A stretch of DNA of 64,000 nt from Planctomycetota bacterium (GTDB lineage: Bacteria > Planctomycetota > Planctomycetia > Pirellulales > Pirellulaceae), in contig JAPLNM010000099.1 of NCBI GenBank assembly GCA_026692845.1, forward strand, positions 1-64,000. The letters run 5' to 3'. The notes below the pieces were generated by a model that ran no database searches, had not been told where the DNA came from, and was given only the letters and a program-made list of their open reading frames with translations. Shown here one piece after another: positions 1-8,514 of this stretch; within the stretch, counting starts at the first letter, position 1; each line of letters begins with the position of its first letter. The position numbers and the translations under genes are program-made.

Positions 1-4
1 GATC

Positions 5-1174
5 ATGAAATCAAGCCTTTTCATTTCCCGACTCCTGGTGATTGCATCACCCCTTTTCTTTGCCTTGCATCTCTATGGGCAAGAACCGACGATCCGCAAG
101 CAAACCAACGAGCGAGGAGAAATCGAGTGGTTCGACAATTCCGGGACATTGTCACAGGCCCTAGCGATCAACGATCAAGGATCGGTCATCGGGACCCGCG
201 AGGTTCCGGACAAGGCAGGGGCTATGTGGATTCCTCGTCCGTTCTACAGCGGGACCTACGGCACGAAAGATATCCCAACACCCAATGCTTATACGAATTT
301 TGAGCCCATCGGTATCAGCGATACCGAACTGGTCATTGGGTATGCCACGAGACCCTCGGGGAGTAAGGACGGATCCCTTATCGGAGCCGTATGGGACCCA
401 AAGCAAGACGCGTTTACCTTGTTACCCAAAGCCCAGGGAGACAACGTCAACCATCCCCAAGCCATCTCGGCAGACGGAAAGCGAATAACAGGTTACAGCA
501 CCGGACCGAATCGACTGCGACCTGCATTGTGGGAGTACGATCCGAGCCAGCAGCAATGGTCGATCACCGTGCTGCCGACTCAATACGAGAACAATCCTTA
601 TTTGATGTCAGGTGGTTTGATGATATCTCCGGACGGCAAATCGATTGCCGGCTGCTGTACCGAGGGGACGCTGCCTGATGGCAGTGTCGATAGTGCCTTG
701 TATCGATGGGCACAGAGCGACTCAGGTGCATGGGAGCGATCGCTTTTGTCACGCGAGCAGTTGTACCTGCGAGGCATCAACGACCAAGCTGAAATGGCCG
801 GTTCGGTTCGAGGCCCGACCGGGTTGCGGCAGCCTTGCTTCGTTTCTGCGAAAGGGGAATTCGTACTGCTGCCCTTGTTGCCGAACGACGTATCTGGGGA
901 GGCCAAGGGGATCAACAACGCATCGACGATCGTCGGGTTCTCCGACGATCCAAACGGGGGAACGGGGGGGCCTGAACCGTGCATTTGGGGCAAGGACCGT
1001 AAGGCCACGCGGATTGCCAAGTCGGGGTTCGCTTATGGGGCAGTCCAAGCCATCAATCAGAAAGGTCAAATCGCTGGGATGGCAGAATTCGGGCTTAATG
1101 ACTTAGGATTGAAAGCCGACCCGCTGGTCGAAAGTGTCACTTTGGCTTTCAGAACATTGCATGGTTTCGAGTAG
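5..1174 (+). CDS. Secreted HAF-repeat protein
   Basis: A 389-residue protein that begins with a signal peptide (basic start, hydrophobic stretch to about residue 24, cleavage near LYGQ). The mature part is built of about seven units of the form x-I-N/S-D/N-x-G-x-x-x-G, followed by a tryptophan-containing strand (AINDQGSVIG, GINDQAEMAG, GINNASTIVG, AINQKGQIAG). This is the HAF extracellular repeat, thought to form a beta-propeller-like fold. No catalytic motif is visible, so a role outside the cytoplasm is likely but the function is unknown. The ATG at 5 is the only start that gives the signal peptide. Upstream context is cut off by the window edge. A hairpin follows the stop directly. Confidence 0.8.
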   Translation: MKSSLFISRLLVIASPLFFALHLYGQEPTIRKQTNERGEIEWFDNSGTLSQALAINDQGSVIGTREVPDKAGAMWIPRPFYSGTYGTKDIPTPNAYTNFEPIGISDTELVIGYATRPSGSKDGSLIGAVWDPKQDAFTLLPKAQGDNVNHPQAISADGKRITGYSTGPNRLRPALWEYDPSQQQWSITVLPTQYENNPYLMSGGLMISPDGKSIAGCCTEGTLPDGSVDSALYRWAQSDSGAWERSLLSREQLYLRGINDQAEMAGSVRGPTGLRQPCFVSAKGEFVLLPLLPNDVSGEAKGINNASTIVGFSDDPNGGTGGPEPCIWGKDRKATRIAKSGFAYGAVQAINQKGQIAGMAEFGLNDLGLKADPLVESVTLAFRTLHGFE

Positions 1175-1197
1175 CGTGAGAAGCTTGGGCTCACGCT
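1173..1197 (+). terminator. Hairpin overlapping the stop of the HAF gene, no U-tract
   Basis: AGCGTGAG (1173-1180) pairs perfectly with CTCACGCT (1190-1197) over a 9-nt loop, overlapping the stop codon. No T-run follows, so it is a candidate Rho-type or mRNA-stabilising hairpin and not a classical intrinsic terminator. Confidence 0.4.
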
Positions 1198-1563
1198 CCA
1201 AGTAGGACCTGTCGCCGTAGCCACCTGTCGCCAGACGGTGGAAGCTTTACCAAAGGCGTAATTTCGTTTAACCCGCAGCCAACGGCGAGGAACTTAAATA
1301 AGCCCGCCAGGATGCTGCGTTTGGGGCAAAACCCAGAAGGCGACACCCAAGACTTTGCGATCGTCCTAGCGGCGTGTCCTTGGGTTTTGGACAGTGTTGA
1401 ATGGATTGACGGTGTTGTCAGTATTGACTGTGTTGACGTTATTCATTGCGGACGTTTTTGACCAAGGGGCACGCAGTCGATGTTTTCGCCGTTGTTCATG
1501 TCGACACCATCACCTTCGCCACGCAGGCCAACTTGGCAAAATCATCCTCAGTAACCAGAATGG

Positions 1564-1647
1564 AACCACGGAACACACGCGAACACACGGAAGCATGACA
1601 TAACGGCGGGAGTATTTATTTCCGTGTGTTCGGTGTGTTCTGTGGTT
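1564..1647. repeat. Long inverted repeat (28-bp arms)
   Basis: Left arm 1564-1592 (AACCACGGAACACACGCGAA and on) is almost the exact reverse complement of right arm 1620-1647 (TTCCGTGTGTTCGGTGTGTT and on), with about 27 nt between. As RNA it would form a hairpin of about 28 bp with one or two imperfections. The arms are themselves made of a repeating GTGTTC-type unit. Confidence 0.75.
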
Positions 1648-1769
1648 AAAAAGACAAAAACCCTGGGGACCGTCCCCGCGTTTTCAGCGGAACGGCGCAA
1701 GCCGTCCGGTGGGTAAACATGGTGCAATCGCAAGCATGCAACACCCAGGGCAAAGCGAAGCAGGGACCC

Positions 1770-1793
1770 AAATCGGTGCCAGGCACCCGGTGC
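1770..1793. repeat. GTGCCAGGCACC interspersed repeat, copy 1
   Basis: AAATCGGTGCCAGGCACC followed by CGGTGC. The core GGTGCCAGGCACC is close to palindromic. Further copies lie at 2866, 2943, 2972, 3041, 3109, 4960, 5018 and (degenerate) 6177, always outside supported genes. Confidence 0.75.
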
Positions 1794-1813
1794 TCTTGCC
1801 TTACCGAGCCACA

Positions 1814-2215
1814 TCACCAAATCTGGACATTCAGATTTTCGATCTCGAGAAGATCTGAATCGGTCGTGATCACATAGCAGTCGCCCAAACAAAACGCGAT
1901 CGAGGCTACCATGATATCGATGGTCTGCATTGGCCGTCCTGCCTTTCGGAGCTGAGAGAACAACTCCCCATACTTGAACGCAGCGACTTCATCGAAGGGC
2001 CAAATCGTGATCGTTTTCATTGCCGCGGTGAGGTCCCTCATATTGCGATCGCGGCTTTGGCTGCATTCAATCCCAGCCACGATCTCGGCAAGCACAGGGA
2101 CACACGTTCCTACACGTATTCCTCTCGAAGTATGTTCCCGAAGCTTATCTGGGATGTCTCTCCTTCGATTCACATGGTCGCTCAATACTCCCGAATCGAG
2201 CAGTATTCTCTTCAA
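1814..2215 (-). CDS. PIN-domain toxin, VapC-like
   Basis: A 133-residue PIN-domain ribonuclease, the likely toxin of a type II toxin-antitoxin pair. The family is usually Mg-dependent and cleaves tRNA or rRNA. The expected acidic residues are present: D7 in LLDSGVL, E44 in VLAEI, D100 in QTIDIMVA, and D119/D121 in TTDSDL near the end. Length is normal for the family. The start overlaps the stop of the antitoxin gene by 4 bp (ATGA), as in translationally coupled toxin-antitoxin operons. The pair stands alone among repeat-filled gaps, which fits a mobile or recently acquired module. Confidence 0.85.
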   Translation of the reverse strand: MKRILLDSGVLSDHVNRRRDIPDKLREHTSRGIRVGTCVPVLAEIVAGIECSQSRDRNMRDLTAAMKTITIWPFDEVAAFKYGELFSQLRKAGRPMQTIDIMVASIAFCLGDCYVITTDSDLLEIENLNVQIW

Positions 2216-2502
2216 TCGAACATCCTCTTGAGTTTGTCTGCGGTTTCAGCGAACGCCTTCTTCTCGAGATCGCCTGCAGTTCGCGCTGCTTGGCTAAGAT
2301 CTTCACCAGATTCTTGGACAGGAAAGGCTGCGTTGAACTCATCCATTGCTTTGAGCGTCCGCGCAACCTCTTCGTCCGACATCGCTACTTCGGCTGCAGA
2401 ATGTCCAATGACCAGAACGGAAACCGTTTCACCGTCCCGAATTTCTGAAGGGACCGTGATCTCGATTTTTCCGTTGCTCACTACCGCTTGAATCGTATTC
2501 AT
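2212..2502 (-). CDS. Antitoxin of the PIN-toxin pair (VapB-like)
   Basis: A 96-residue protein directly upstream of the PIN toxin on the same strand, overlapping it by 4 bp. The N-terminal 35 residues (MNTIQAVVSNGKIEI, then a strand-turn-strand pattern) resemble the small beta-rich DNA-binding heads of VapB/AbrB- or DUF104-type antitoxins. The C-terminal half is charged and helical, as expected for the toxin-binding tail. The product would neutralise the toxin and probably repress the operon. Family assignment comes mostly from position and shape, since the sequence has no diagnostic motif. Confidence 0.7.
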   Translation of the reverse strand: MNTIQAVVSNGKIEITVPSEIRDGETVSVLVIGHSAAEVAMSDEEVARTLKAMDEFNAAFPVQESGEDLSQAARTAGDLEKKAFAETADKLKRMFD

Positions 2503-2865
2503 GTGCCGATCTCCAAGTTATTTTTCATTAGTAGTACCAATATACATCGCCCGTGCGGGTGAGGCCAATCCTTGGTCGTCCGAGTGCCGAACGCGGTCAC
2601 TGGAATTCTGGATCCGTCGCTCGTACGCAGCCTGTGCGTTGTCTGTTTTGCGGTGCGCGTCGGATTTTGCGCCGCCTCGTTTCGAAACTTAGATTTTCCC
2701 AGGGATTTCGCTAGTTCGGTTCCTGTCCTCTCCGTTAGCTTTCTGAAGCCCGTGCTGCAAAACCAAAGGTTTTCCCAGGGTTTTTCCCGTTTTTGGCCAA
2801 TTGCTTTGGCCGTCTGTAGCGCCCATGCTGGCTCGGTGCATGGCGTCGTGCGGCGCTTGCAGCTC

Positions 2866-2995
2866 AAATCGGTGCCAGGCACTAGGTACGGCGCCGTTGC
2901 ATCTTGATTCTTCTGGGTCGGTGGAATGAAGTCTTCGTGCCCAAATCGGTGCCAGGCACACGGTGCTGCCCAAATCGGTGCCAGGCACCCGGCGC
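2866..2995. repeat. GTGCCAGGCACC repeats, copies 2-4
   Basis: Three copies of AAATCGGTGCCAGGCAC at 2866-2889, 2943-2966 and 2972-2995, each followed by a variable GGTGC/GGTAC/GGCGC tail. Two are only 29 bp apart. Confidence 0.75.
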
Positions 2996-3000
2996 GGCGG

Positions 3001-3136
3001 CAGGTCGGATGCTAGCAAAACTCAGCCCGGCGGCCCCTCAAACAGGTGCCAGGCACCCGGTGTAGCGCCAGGTCGGATGCCAGCAAAACTCAGCCCGGCG
3101 GCCCCTCAAACAGGTGCCAGGCACCTGGTGCGGAGC
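3001..3136. repeat. Two tandem 68-bp units that include GTGCCAGGCACC
   Basis: 3001-3068 and 3069-3136 are nearly identical. Each starts CAGGTCGGATGC and ends with the GTGCCAGGCACC core and a GGTG tail. A fragment of the same unit (CAGGTCGGATGCTAGCAAA) recurs at 4989-5007. Confidence 0.8.
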
Positions 3137-3216
3137 CAGGTACCGTGGCCCAATCAAACCTGCCAAGCGATCGACGTGAAGTCGCAGATTCGATTCAATT
3201 TGGTTTTTATCAGGTT

Positions 3217-4269
3217 TCATGAATAGGGTGGACCGAGTCGACGGAATCCATGGCGAAGCACAACCGCCAGGAATAGGACGTTACGCATTATTACAGCGAT
3301 CGGGTTCACCCTCGGTGCACTCGAGGAATTTGGCCAGGCCTGTGACAATTGTATTCCAAGTGATTGCATCCATGAAACACTTCGTGGCCATTCCCAGATG
3401 CCTTCTATCCACTCGGCAGAAATTCCCTCCATGCCAACTCTTGCTCCCACGATGCCGCCGACAATCGCAGCGGTTGTATCCGCGTCTCCACCACATTCAA
3501 TGACTGCAATAACCGACTTGCGAAAGTCGTTTGGATATGACAGCCAACTGTGAACAGCAATCGGTACCGTATGGTAGGTGTATCCAGTGACACCACGCTC
3601 CAACCCAAGCGATCGTGCGAAGTCAGAAGTTGATTGTCCCTTCTGGACACTGGTCACAGCCGTTCGGAGCAACTCAAGCAGTTCGGTAGCATCGCCAGGC
3701 ATGGACTCTGAAACAACCTCAAGCCATCGATTGGCATCGACAGCGTCATTGCGTGAAGCTTCGCGAGCGGCAAGTGCTATCGCTGCTGCACCGAATTCGG
3801 CTTTTGGATCCGTATGCGTCAATTGAGAAGACGATCGGACGAACTCCAGCAACTTCGAAACATCTTCAATCGTTGCACCAAAAATTGCGGCTCGCATGGC
3901 CGGCCCATTACCAGCAGAAAAGACACCTGACTTCGATGGGCTGATGCCGAGCCAAAGCTTTACACAACAGCGAGCGGTGGCTTTTCCAACGCCGGCTGGA
4001 AGGGCCAACATCCACCATCGCAACCTCGCTGCAAATCGTCGTGCGAAAACCTCGACGTTGTCACCGGATTCGATTAGCGATTGAGCTACCATGCAGGTGT
4101 GTTCGGTATCGTCGGAGATCATTCCTCGCCGCAGGAAGAATCGATGGCGATCAGGCGGTCCAAGCAGTTTCCGAGCCCTATTGGGCGACAGGCCTTCATA
4201 CGGCAAACCAAGGGCATCGCCGACAGCGGTTCCTAAAATACAGCCCTTGATCGCCTTTTCATTCAACAT
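3217..4269 (-). CDS. ADP-ribosylglycohydrolase family protein
   Basis: A 350-residue protein of the ADP-ribosylglycohydrolase (DraG/ARH) family, which removes ADP-ribose from proteins or small molecules with two Mg ions. Seen in the sequence: the N-terminal GTAVGDALG motif (residues 13-21), the metal-binding SDDTE at 52-56, and the C-terminal metal motif GGDADTTAAIVG (260-271). Length is typical. Cytoplasmic, since no signal peptide is present. It stands as a single gene, 50 bp from a small orphan gene on the same strand. Its substrate cannot be deduced. Confidence 0.88.
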   Translation of the reverse strand: MLNEKAIKGCILGTAVGDALGLPYEGLSPNRARKLLGPPDRHRFFLRRGMISDDTEHTCMVAQSLIESGDNVEVFARRFAARLRWWMLALPAGVGKATARCCVKLWLGISPSKSGVFSAGNGPAMRAAIFGATIEDVSKLLEFVRSSSQLTHTDPKAEFGAAAIALAAREASRNDAVDANRWLEVVSESMPGDATELLELLRTAVTSVQKGQSTSDFARSLGLERGVTGYTYHTVPIAVHSWLSYPNDFRKSVIAVIECGGDADTTAAIVGGIVGARVGMEGISAEWIEGIWEWPRSVSWMQSLGIQLSQAWPNSSSAPRVNPIAVIMRNVLFLAVVLRHGFRRLGPPYS

Positions 4270-4319
4270 TCTGCATACCCTAGAGAATTCGGTTTAGCTG
4301 CAAGTGATGGACAGAAAAT

Positions 4320-4565
4320 CTAGGCTTTGAGTAGCAGACGAACCCGGGCCTGGAAAATAGTCACAAAGTGGAACGCAGCCAAGATTCGATCGTATTCGGA
4401 TTGCTCGTCCTGGGTGAGCTTGCCAGCGTTGGCCGTACTGGCTAGCGAATTGACTCGACATTGCAAATCGTCTTTGGCCTCCATTGCGACAATTTTCTGT
4501 GCCGCTTCTGCCGTTAAACACTCTGCAAGTTGTTCAATAAGCTGATTGAGGACGTTCGTATTCAT
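4320..4565 (-). CDS. Small conserved-looking protein of unknown function
   Basis: An 81-residue helical protein (MNTNVLNQLIEQLAECL...) with a regular leucine/alanine heptad feel and a middle DEQSEYDRI segment. From memory, similar short proteins in Planctomycetes often sit just before HNH endonuclease genes, but no such neighbour is present here, so this may be an orphaned partner. Good codon use and a clear ATG support a real gene. Function unknown. Confidence 0.6.
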   Translation of the reverse strand: MNTNVLNQLIEQLAECLTAEAAQKIVAMEAKDDLQCRVNSLASTANAGKLTQDEQSEYDRILAAFHFVTIFQARVRLLLKA

Positions 4566-5301
4566 GCCTCAATTTTACCAGAAGAAGCACGAAGAAATGT
4601 GAGCGTACAGCGGCCAAGTCAGTTTTTTGGGGTCGTGGGGCTTGCAAATTGAGCTTAGAGGGGTCTCCCGCTATGGCCGTCCGGGGTACCTGATCCCGGA
4701 GGGATCGAAGCAATTAGCCGGTGCTAAGCGCAGCGCCACCACCGGAGAGGTTCGTGGCCCAGCGGGCCATCGCGTTGGTAGCAAGCCATGCCCCACAGAG
4801 GCGCACCGTCCCCATAGGCCGCTCTGACTGTAGGGCTCAAGGAGCCCACGGCTATTGCCCTGCGAACATGACCCTTTCGCTTTGCTATTTGTCTTTGCGT
4901 AGCTCGGCGCGGACGCGCCGTCTTGCAACTTGCATAACGGCCGTGTCAGCCTCGCGGCCAAGTCGGTGCCAGGCACCAGGTACAACGCCAGGTCGGATGC
5001 TAGCAAACAGGCTGCCCAAATCGGTGCCAGGCACATCGCTAAGCCAAGAGCCATTCGGGTCACTGCTGAATTGCCCGACTCAAATTGCTCCGCTGGTGCA
5101 ATCCTCGATGCAGTGATCATGCCAAGTGGACAAGCCATGGTATCGCCACCTGAGAAGAAAGCTTTTCTGCTAGAACAACACCAGTTCGAACTTGTCTAAG
5201 GCGGTTTCGCCAGTGGTCTACGGCATCGAGGTTTGGCGCTCCGTGCTCCCTCGAGTCCTGCGACCACCCGCTGGGCTGGACTTGCCTACCGAACGCTTGG
5301 T
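4566..5301. other. Intergenic region with interspersed repeats
   Basis: About 735 bp with no supportable gene. Overlapping frames on both strands cover the same repeats and have no motif. It contains GTGCCAGGCACC copies at 4960-4983 and 5018-5040 and the CAGGTCGGATGCTAGC fragment between them. The GC-rich palindromic text around 4720-4800 (GCGCAGCGCC, GGCCCAGCGGGCC) is repeat-like. Confidence 0.55.
4960..5040. repeat. GTGCCAGGCAC repeats, two copies
   Basis: Copies at 4960-4983 (ending CAGGTAC) and 5018-5040 (ending CATCG), separated by the 19-bp fragment that is also part of the 68-bp tandem units at 3001-3136. Confidence 0.7.
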
Positions 5302-6045
5302 CTACTCGGGGGTTTCCGGCGAACTCAACGCAATTCGGAAGCCGAAGTTGGGAAATCGGTTCGACGGGAAGATCCCGTACCGGTTCGCCGACCGACAAAC
5401 CGAAGCGTTGTTGATCCAACTGCCGCCACGGTAGACCCGGAACGAGCATTCTTTTGGGCCTGCAGGATCGCTGATAGCACCCTTGAGATATTCACTGTAC
5501 CAGTCGCTGCACCATTCCCATACGTTCCCGTGCATGTCATATAGGCCCCAGGCGTTTGGCTTCTTCTGGCCGACCGGTTGTGTCCGATAGTTGCTGTTTT
5601 CAAAAAACCAAGCGTAGTCACCGAGTGACTGTGAACTTTCACCAAAGCTGTACGCGGTCTTACTGCCAGCGCGACAAGCGTATTCCCACTGGGCCTCGGT
5701 CGGTAAGCGATACACAAGACCGGCCTTCTTCTCCTCCGGCAATTCCGATAGCTTCTTGCAGAATCCCATTGCATCGTTCCACGAAACATTCTCTACGGGT
5801 AGATCTGTATTCTGGTTACCGACTATATTCCCTTGGTAGTAACTCGGGTTATCAGCCATCACCATTTCGTACTGGGACTGTGTGACCACATACACTCCAA
5901 GGTAGTAGTCGCTGCTGATGGTGACTTCGTGTTGGAACTCACCTTCACCTCTTTCATCCTCGCTTTCGGGCGAGCCCATCATAAAGGTCCCTTTGGGTAT
6001 CAGCACCAGTTTCATTCCGATGCTGTTAGTGATCTCATGCTTCAT
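5302..6045 (-). CDS. FGE-sulfatase-fold protein, stand-alone
   Basis: A 247-residue single-domain protein of the formylglycine-generating-enzyme/SUMF1 fold. Seen: TFMMGSPESE, VENVSWNDAMGFC, YRLPTEAQWEYACRAG, GLYDMHGNVWEWCSDWY, RGGSWINN and FGFRIA. The two catalytic cysteines of true FGE should lie just after GGS; only one cysteine is present in that stretch (NNASVCR), so sulfatase activation is unlikely and a binding role is more plausible. No signal peptide. Its C-terminal DNA does not match the variable cassette in the FGE proteins at 51 and 63 kb, so it is a useful non-diversified control. The ATG at 6045 gives the usual N-terminal strand. Confidence 0.85.
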   Translation of the reverse strand: MKHEITNSIGMKLVLIPKGTFMMGSPESEDERGEGEFQHEVTISSDYYLGVYVVTQSQYEMVMADNPSYYQGNIVGNQNTDLPVENVSWNDAMGFCKKLSELPEEKKAGLVYRLPTEAQWEYACRAGSKTAYSFGESSQSLGDYAWFFENSNYRTQPVGQKKPNAWGLYDMHGNVWEWCSDWYSEYLKGAISDPAGPKECSFRVYRGGSWINNASVCRSANRYGIFPSNRFPNFGFRIALSSPETPE

Positions 6046-6176
6046 TTAAAGACTACTCCTTTCTGGCTTCAGCGGGCCATTTAAGTTACGAACGCGTTAG
6101 CGTATTTTAAGTTCGATTAGCCTTGTTGCTGTTTTGATCGAAAGATTCAGGCCATTCGTGCTGAGCTTCGAGAGCC

Positions 6177-6199
6177 AAATCGGTGCTAGGCCGGGTGCT
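6177..6199. repeat. Degenerate GTGCCAGGCACC repeat
   Basis: AAATCGGTGCTAGGCCGGGTGC is a decayed copy of the interspersed element found upstream, in the 258-bp gap between the FGE-fold gene and the YCF48-like gene. Confidence 0.5.
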
Positions 6200-6303
6200 G
6201 CTTGAAGCACTGGCCCGTGCGCGCCGATGGCTGCGACTTCTCAGGCGGGTCAAAGACCCACCCTACGGTTCTGTCCCCGGACTTTGTCCCGGGTATTTTC
6301 TCG

Positions 6304-7413
6304 CTAGGGCGCCTCTTTCCGCATGCCGACTCGACCCTCTGGGCCGCATGCCCAAAGGCTCTTGTCGCTGGCCACCGCGAGACTATGAAATGGTTGTTCG
6401 CTCAATGCATACCAAGTTTTACCATCCTCACTGAAATCACACCCGCTGGGACCCGCACATATCCACCTTATCCATGACGCTCGTGGGTGATCTATGCTCA
6501 GCGCCTCGGGTAGAAAAACCACACTCGAACGGAAACCTCGGGGGACTTGGCCCTCGGCGGCTTGCCAGACCCCTGTGTCGGAATCATAGATCGCAATGTT
6601 TCCCCGATTCGAATCGGGCTCCATGTAGTCTCCCCCGACGGCAACGGCCCGACCTTCTGGACTCATCGCGATCGAAAAAATCCCTGCAGACTTACCGCTT
6701 GGAATCATCGCAATCCCACTTCGGGTCCAACTCGCTCCAGCATCGCTACTGATCAAGATCTGCGCCGGACCACTTGCCCCTCCAAGGCCTATCCATACCG
6801 ATAAACTCCCACGGGTCTTGCTTCGATCTGTCTTCGGTCGGAACACCAGTAGGCTGCTGTTGCTTGCGGCAAAGCCTGCCTCGCCTTCCTTCAAGCGAAA
6901 GTCTTCCGCGGCAGGCCGAGCCCATGTGCGACCTCGGTCGTCACTACGCAGCGCCATGAGCTTCGAGTCGATCGGATCACCAAATGCGAACCCTTGTTCG
7001 TCATCGCCAAAGCGCAACCCATCAATAAACGCTTGCGGATTTTGATTCTCGTAAACTAGGTCCCAGGATTGACCCGCATTGGCCGTCTTATAGATTCGGC
7101 AAGGTGATCCGGCAGTGGCCACCACGAGCTCATCGGCCGACCATGCATGGATGGAGCGCAACTCTGTTCCTTTTAATCCCTCGATGGTATGCCGCGTCCA
7201 TGTCTGGCCACCGTCGATGGTCCTTACCAACGTCGATTGGCTACCGCAGGCCCAAGCCGTCGATCGGTTGACGGGGGACAAACCCCGAAGCGATGCCTCG
7301 GTTCCAGTCGCCACGATTTTCCAAAACTCTTCGGCTCGGCTAACCCCCGCCAGAGACTCCAATAAAAGAACCATCAGTCCTACCCAAACGATCCGATATC
7401 GATTCGATGCCAT
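6304..7413 (-). CDS. Secreted YCF48/BNR-like beta-propeller protein
   Basis: About 369 residues. The ATG at 7413 is chosen because it is preceded by AAAGG at suitable distance and yields a good signal peptide (MASNRYRIVW, hydrophobic core, GVSRAEE); the frame stays open to 7548 but would then overlap the upstream gene. The body carries repeated SxDGGxTW-type blades (TIDGGQTWTRH, TANAGQSWDLV, SDDRGRTWARP, SSDAGASWTRS, SEDGKTWYAL), as in YCF48/photosystem II assembly-factor-like and BNR-repeat proteins. In non-photosynthetic bacteria these are periplasmic proteins of unclear role. Lies directly downstream of the lipid kinase on the same strand. Confidence 0.8.
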   Translation of the reverse strand: MASNRYRIVWVGLMVLLLESLAGVSRAEEFWKIVATGTEASLRGLSPVNRSTAWACGSQSTLVRTIDGGQTWTRHTIEGLKGTELRSIHAWSADELVVATAGSPCRIYKTANAGQSWDLVYENQNPQAFIDGLRFGDDEQGFAFGDPIDSKLMALRSDDRGRTWARPAAEDFRLKEGEAGFAASNSSLLVFRPKTDRSKTRGSLSVWIGLGGASGPAQILISSDAGASWTRSGIAMIPSGKSAGIFSIAMSPEGRAVAVGGDYMEPDSNRGNIAIYDSDTGVWQAAEGQVPRGFRSSVVFLPEALSIDHPRASWIRWICAGPSGCDFSEDGKTWYALSEQPFHSLAVASDKSLWACGPEGRVGMRKEAP

Positions 7414-7529
7414 TGCAATACCTTTCGTGGCCTGTGGACTCTTCGGAGGTTTCATCGGGTTGCCTTTAATCGCATGCCTTTTGCTCCCCTTTTTCTCTCG
7501 CACTGCGGATGGATCGCTGGAATCATCGC

Positions 7530-8429
7530 TCAAGACCGATCTGCACACAACTCCATTGCGATGGCTTTGGGCAACACGCTCAACTCGAATCGGAACTCGG
7601 GGCTAGCGGTCGGGGGCCCTAGAACTCTCCAAGGATCCTCGCCGTCTAAGTGCAACGGGATCGGTGCTGCACTGCGTATTACCAATTTGGACTTTCGGTC
7701 GGTCGTGATCCGTGGATCGCTCGTGGGTATATCGCCGCGGATCATTCGAGGGAAGTACCTGACTATATCCCGCCGTCGCAGCGCGCCGACGAGCAACAAG
7801 TCGAAAAGCCCATCGTCGAGCTTCGCATCGGGTGTCAGCGGATAACTCCCTTCCCGCATCCCGATCGCAGCGCTGATCATCAAGTAAGAACTTGGCTCTT
7901 GGGCATCGATCCGGACCGGATCGGTACGGTACGAAGCTCCCATGCATCGCAAAATCGCCAGCGTGTATCGCAACCTTGCCGGCAGTCGCTTCATCCCCCT
8001 TGCGAGTTCTGCAGCACGGCCTGGAAATCCAACTCCAGCTACGTTGGCAAAGTACCTTTGTTGGCCATTGTAAGTCATCGCGCCGACGTCAACCCGCTGG
8101 GTAAAACGCTCTTGAACCCTTGGTCGCTTTGCGAGCGAATAGGCATAATCGTTGGCTGTCCCCATAGGCAAAATGGCCATCCTTACCCCATGGGATTGGC
8201 TCCTGAGGACACCATTGAGAATTTCATGGATCGTTCCATCTCCACCGGCAGCGATGATGGTGTCGAAACCCTGCTGGCAAGCTTCCTTGGCCAACGATTC
8301 GCCATGGCCTTGGTGCGCCGTCTCTCGATGCACAACCCGGTGAGCATCCGAGGTGATCCAATCGGGCAAGCGCAACCCTTGCTTGAACCGCTTGCCCGCC
8401 ACCGGATTGGAAATCACAAAGACTCTCAT
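7530..8429 (-). CDS. Diacylglycerol kinase-family lipid kinase (YegS/DgkB-like)
   Basis: A 299-residue cytoplasmic lipid kinase. The catalytic DAGK domain shows ISNPVAGKR at residues 7-15, the nucleotide-binding AAGGDGTIHEILNG around 61-74, and MGTANDYA near 100. The C-terminal half is the beta-sandwich of the YegS/LCB5 family. It would phosphorylate diacylglycerol or another lipid alcohol using ATP. Single ATG start, normal length. The YCF48-like gene follows on the same strand, so the two may be cotranscribed. Confidence 0.9.
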   Translation of the reverse strand: MRVFVISNPVAGKRFKQGLRLPDWITSDAHRVVHRETAHQGHGESLAKEACQQGFDTIIAAGGDGTIHEILNGVLRSQSHGVRMAILPMGTANDYAYSLAKRPRVQERFTQRVDVGAMTYNGQQRYFANVAGVGFPGRAAELARGMKRLPARLRYTLAILRCMGASYRTDPVRIDAQEPSSYLMISAAIGMREGSYPLTPDAKLDDGLFDLLLVGALRRRDIVRYFPRMIRGDIPTSDPRITTDRKSKLVIRSAAPIPLHLDGEDPWRVLGPPTASPEFRFELSVLPKAIAMELCADRS

Positions 8430-8514
8430 CGACTCTCATCCGATCAGCGATCCGACCCTAGCTGCCTTTGCGTTAACGCTTGTGCGCGGAAAAAGTTTGG
8501 CATCATGAGTTGAA

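Larger units (their letters stand above)
1198..1813. other. Intergenic repeat-rich stretch
   Basis: No convincing gene. The possible small reading frames here have no signal, motif or start context. It holds a 26-bp piece at 1300-1325 (AAGCCCGCCAGGATGCTGCG and on) that recurs with two mismatches at 32509-32534, a large inverted repeat (1564-1647), and a GTGCCAGGCACC element (1770-1793). It looks like a landing zone for small interspersed repeats. Confidence 0.6.
2503..3216. other. Repeat-filled intergenic region
   Basis: About 700 bp without a supportable gene. Open frames on both strands here run through repeats and are rich in Arg/Pro/Cys, as expected for non-coding GC-rich DNA. It contains five copies of the GGTGCCAGGCACC element and a 68-bp tandem duplication. 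Confidence 0.6.

Noticed and set aside
1394-1603. Small plus-strand frame in the first gap
   Set aside because: No domain, weak start, and it runs into the long inverted repeat.
4671-5138. 155-codon minus-strand frame
   Set aside because: Runs through GTGCCAGGCAC repeats (hence repeated CLAPI/VPGT peptides); typical of translated repeats.
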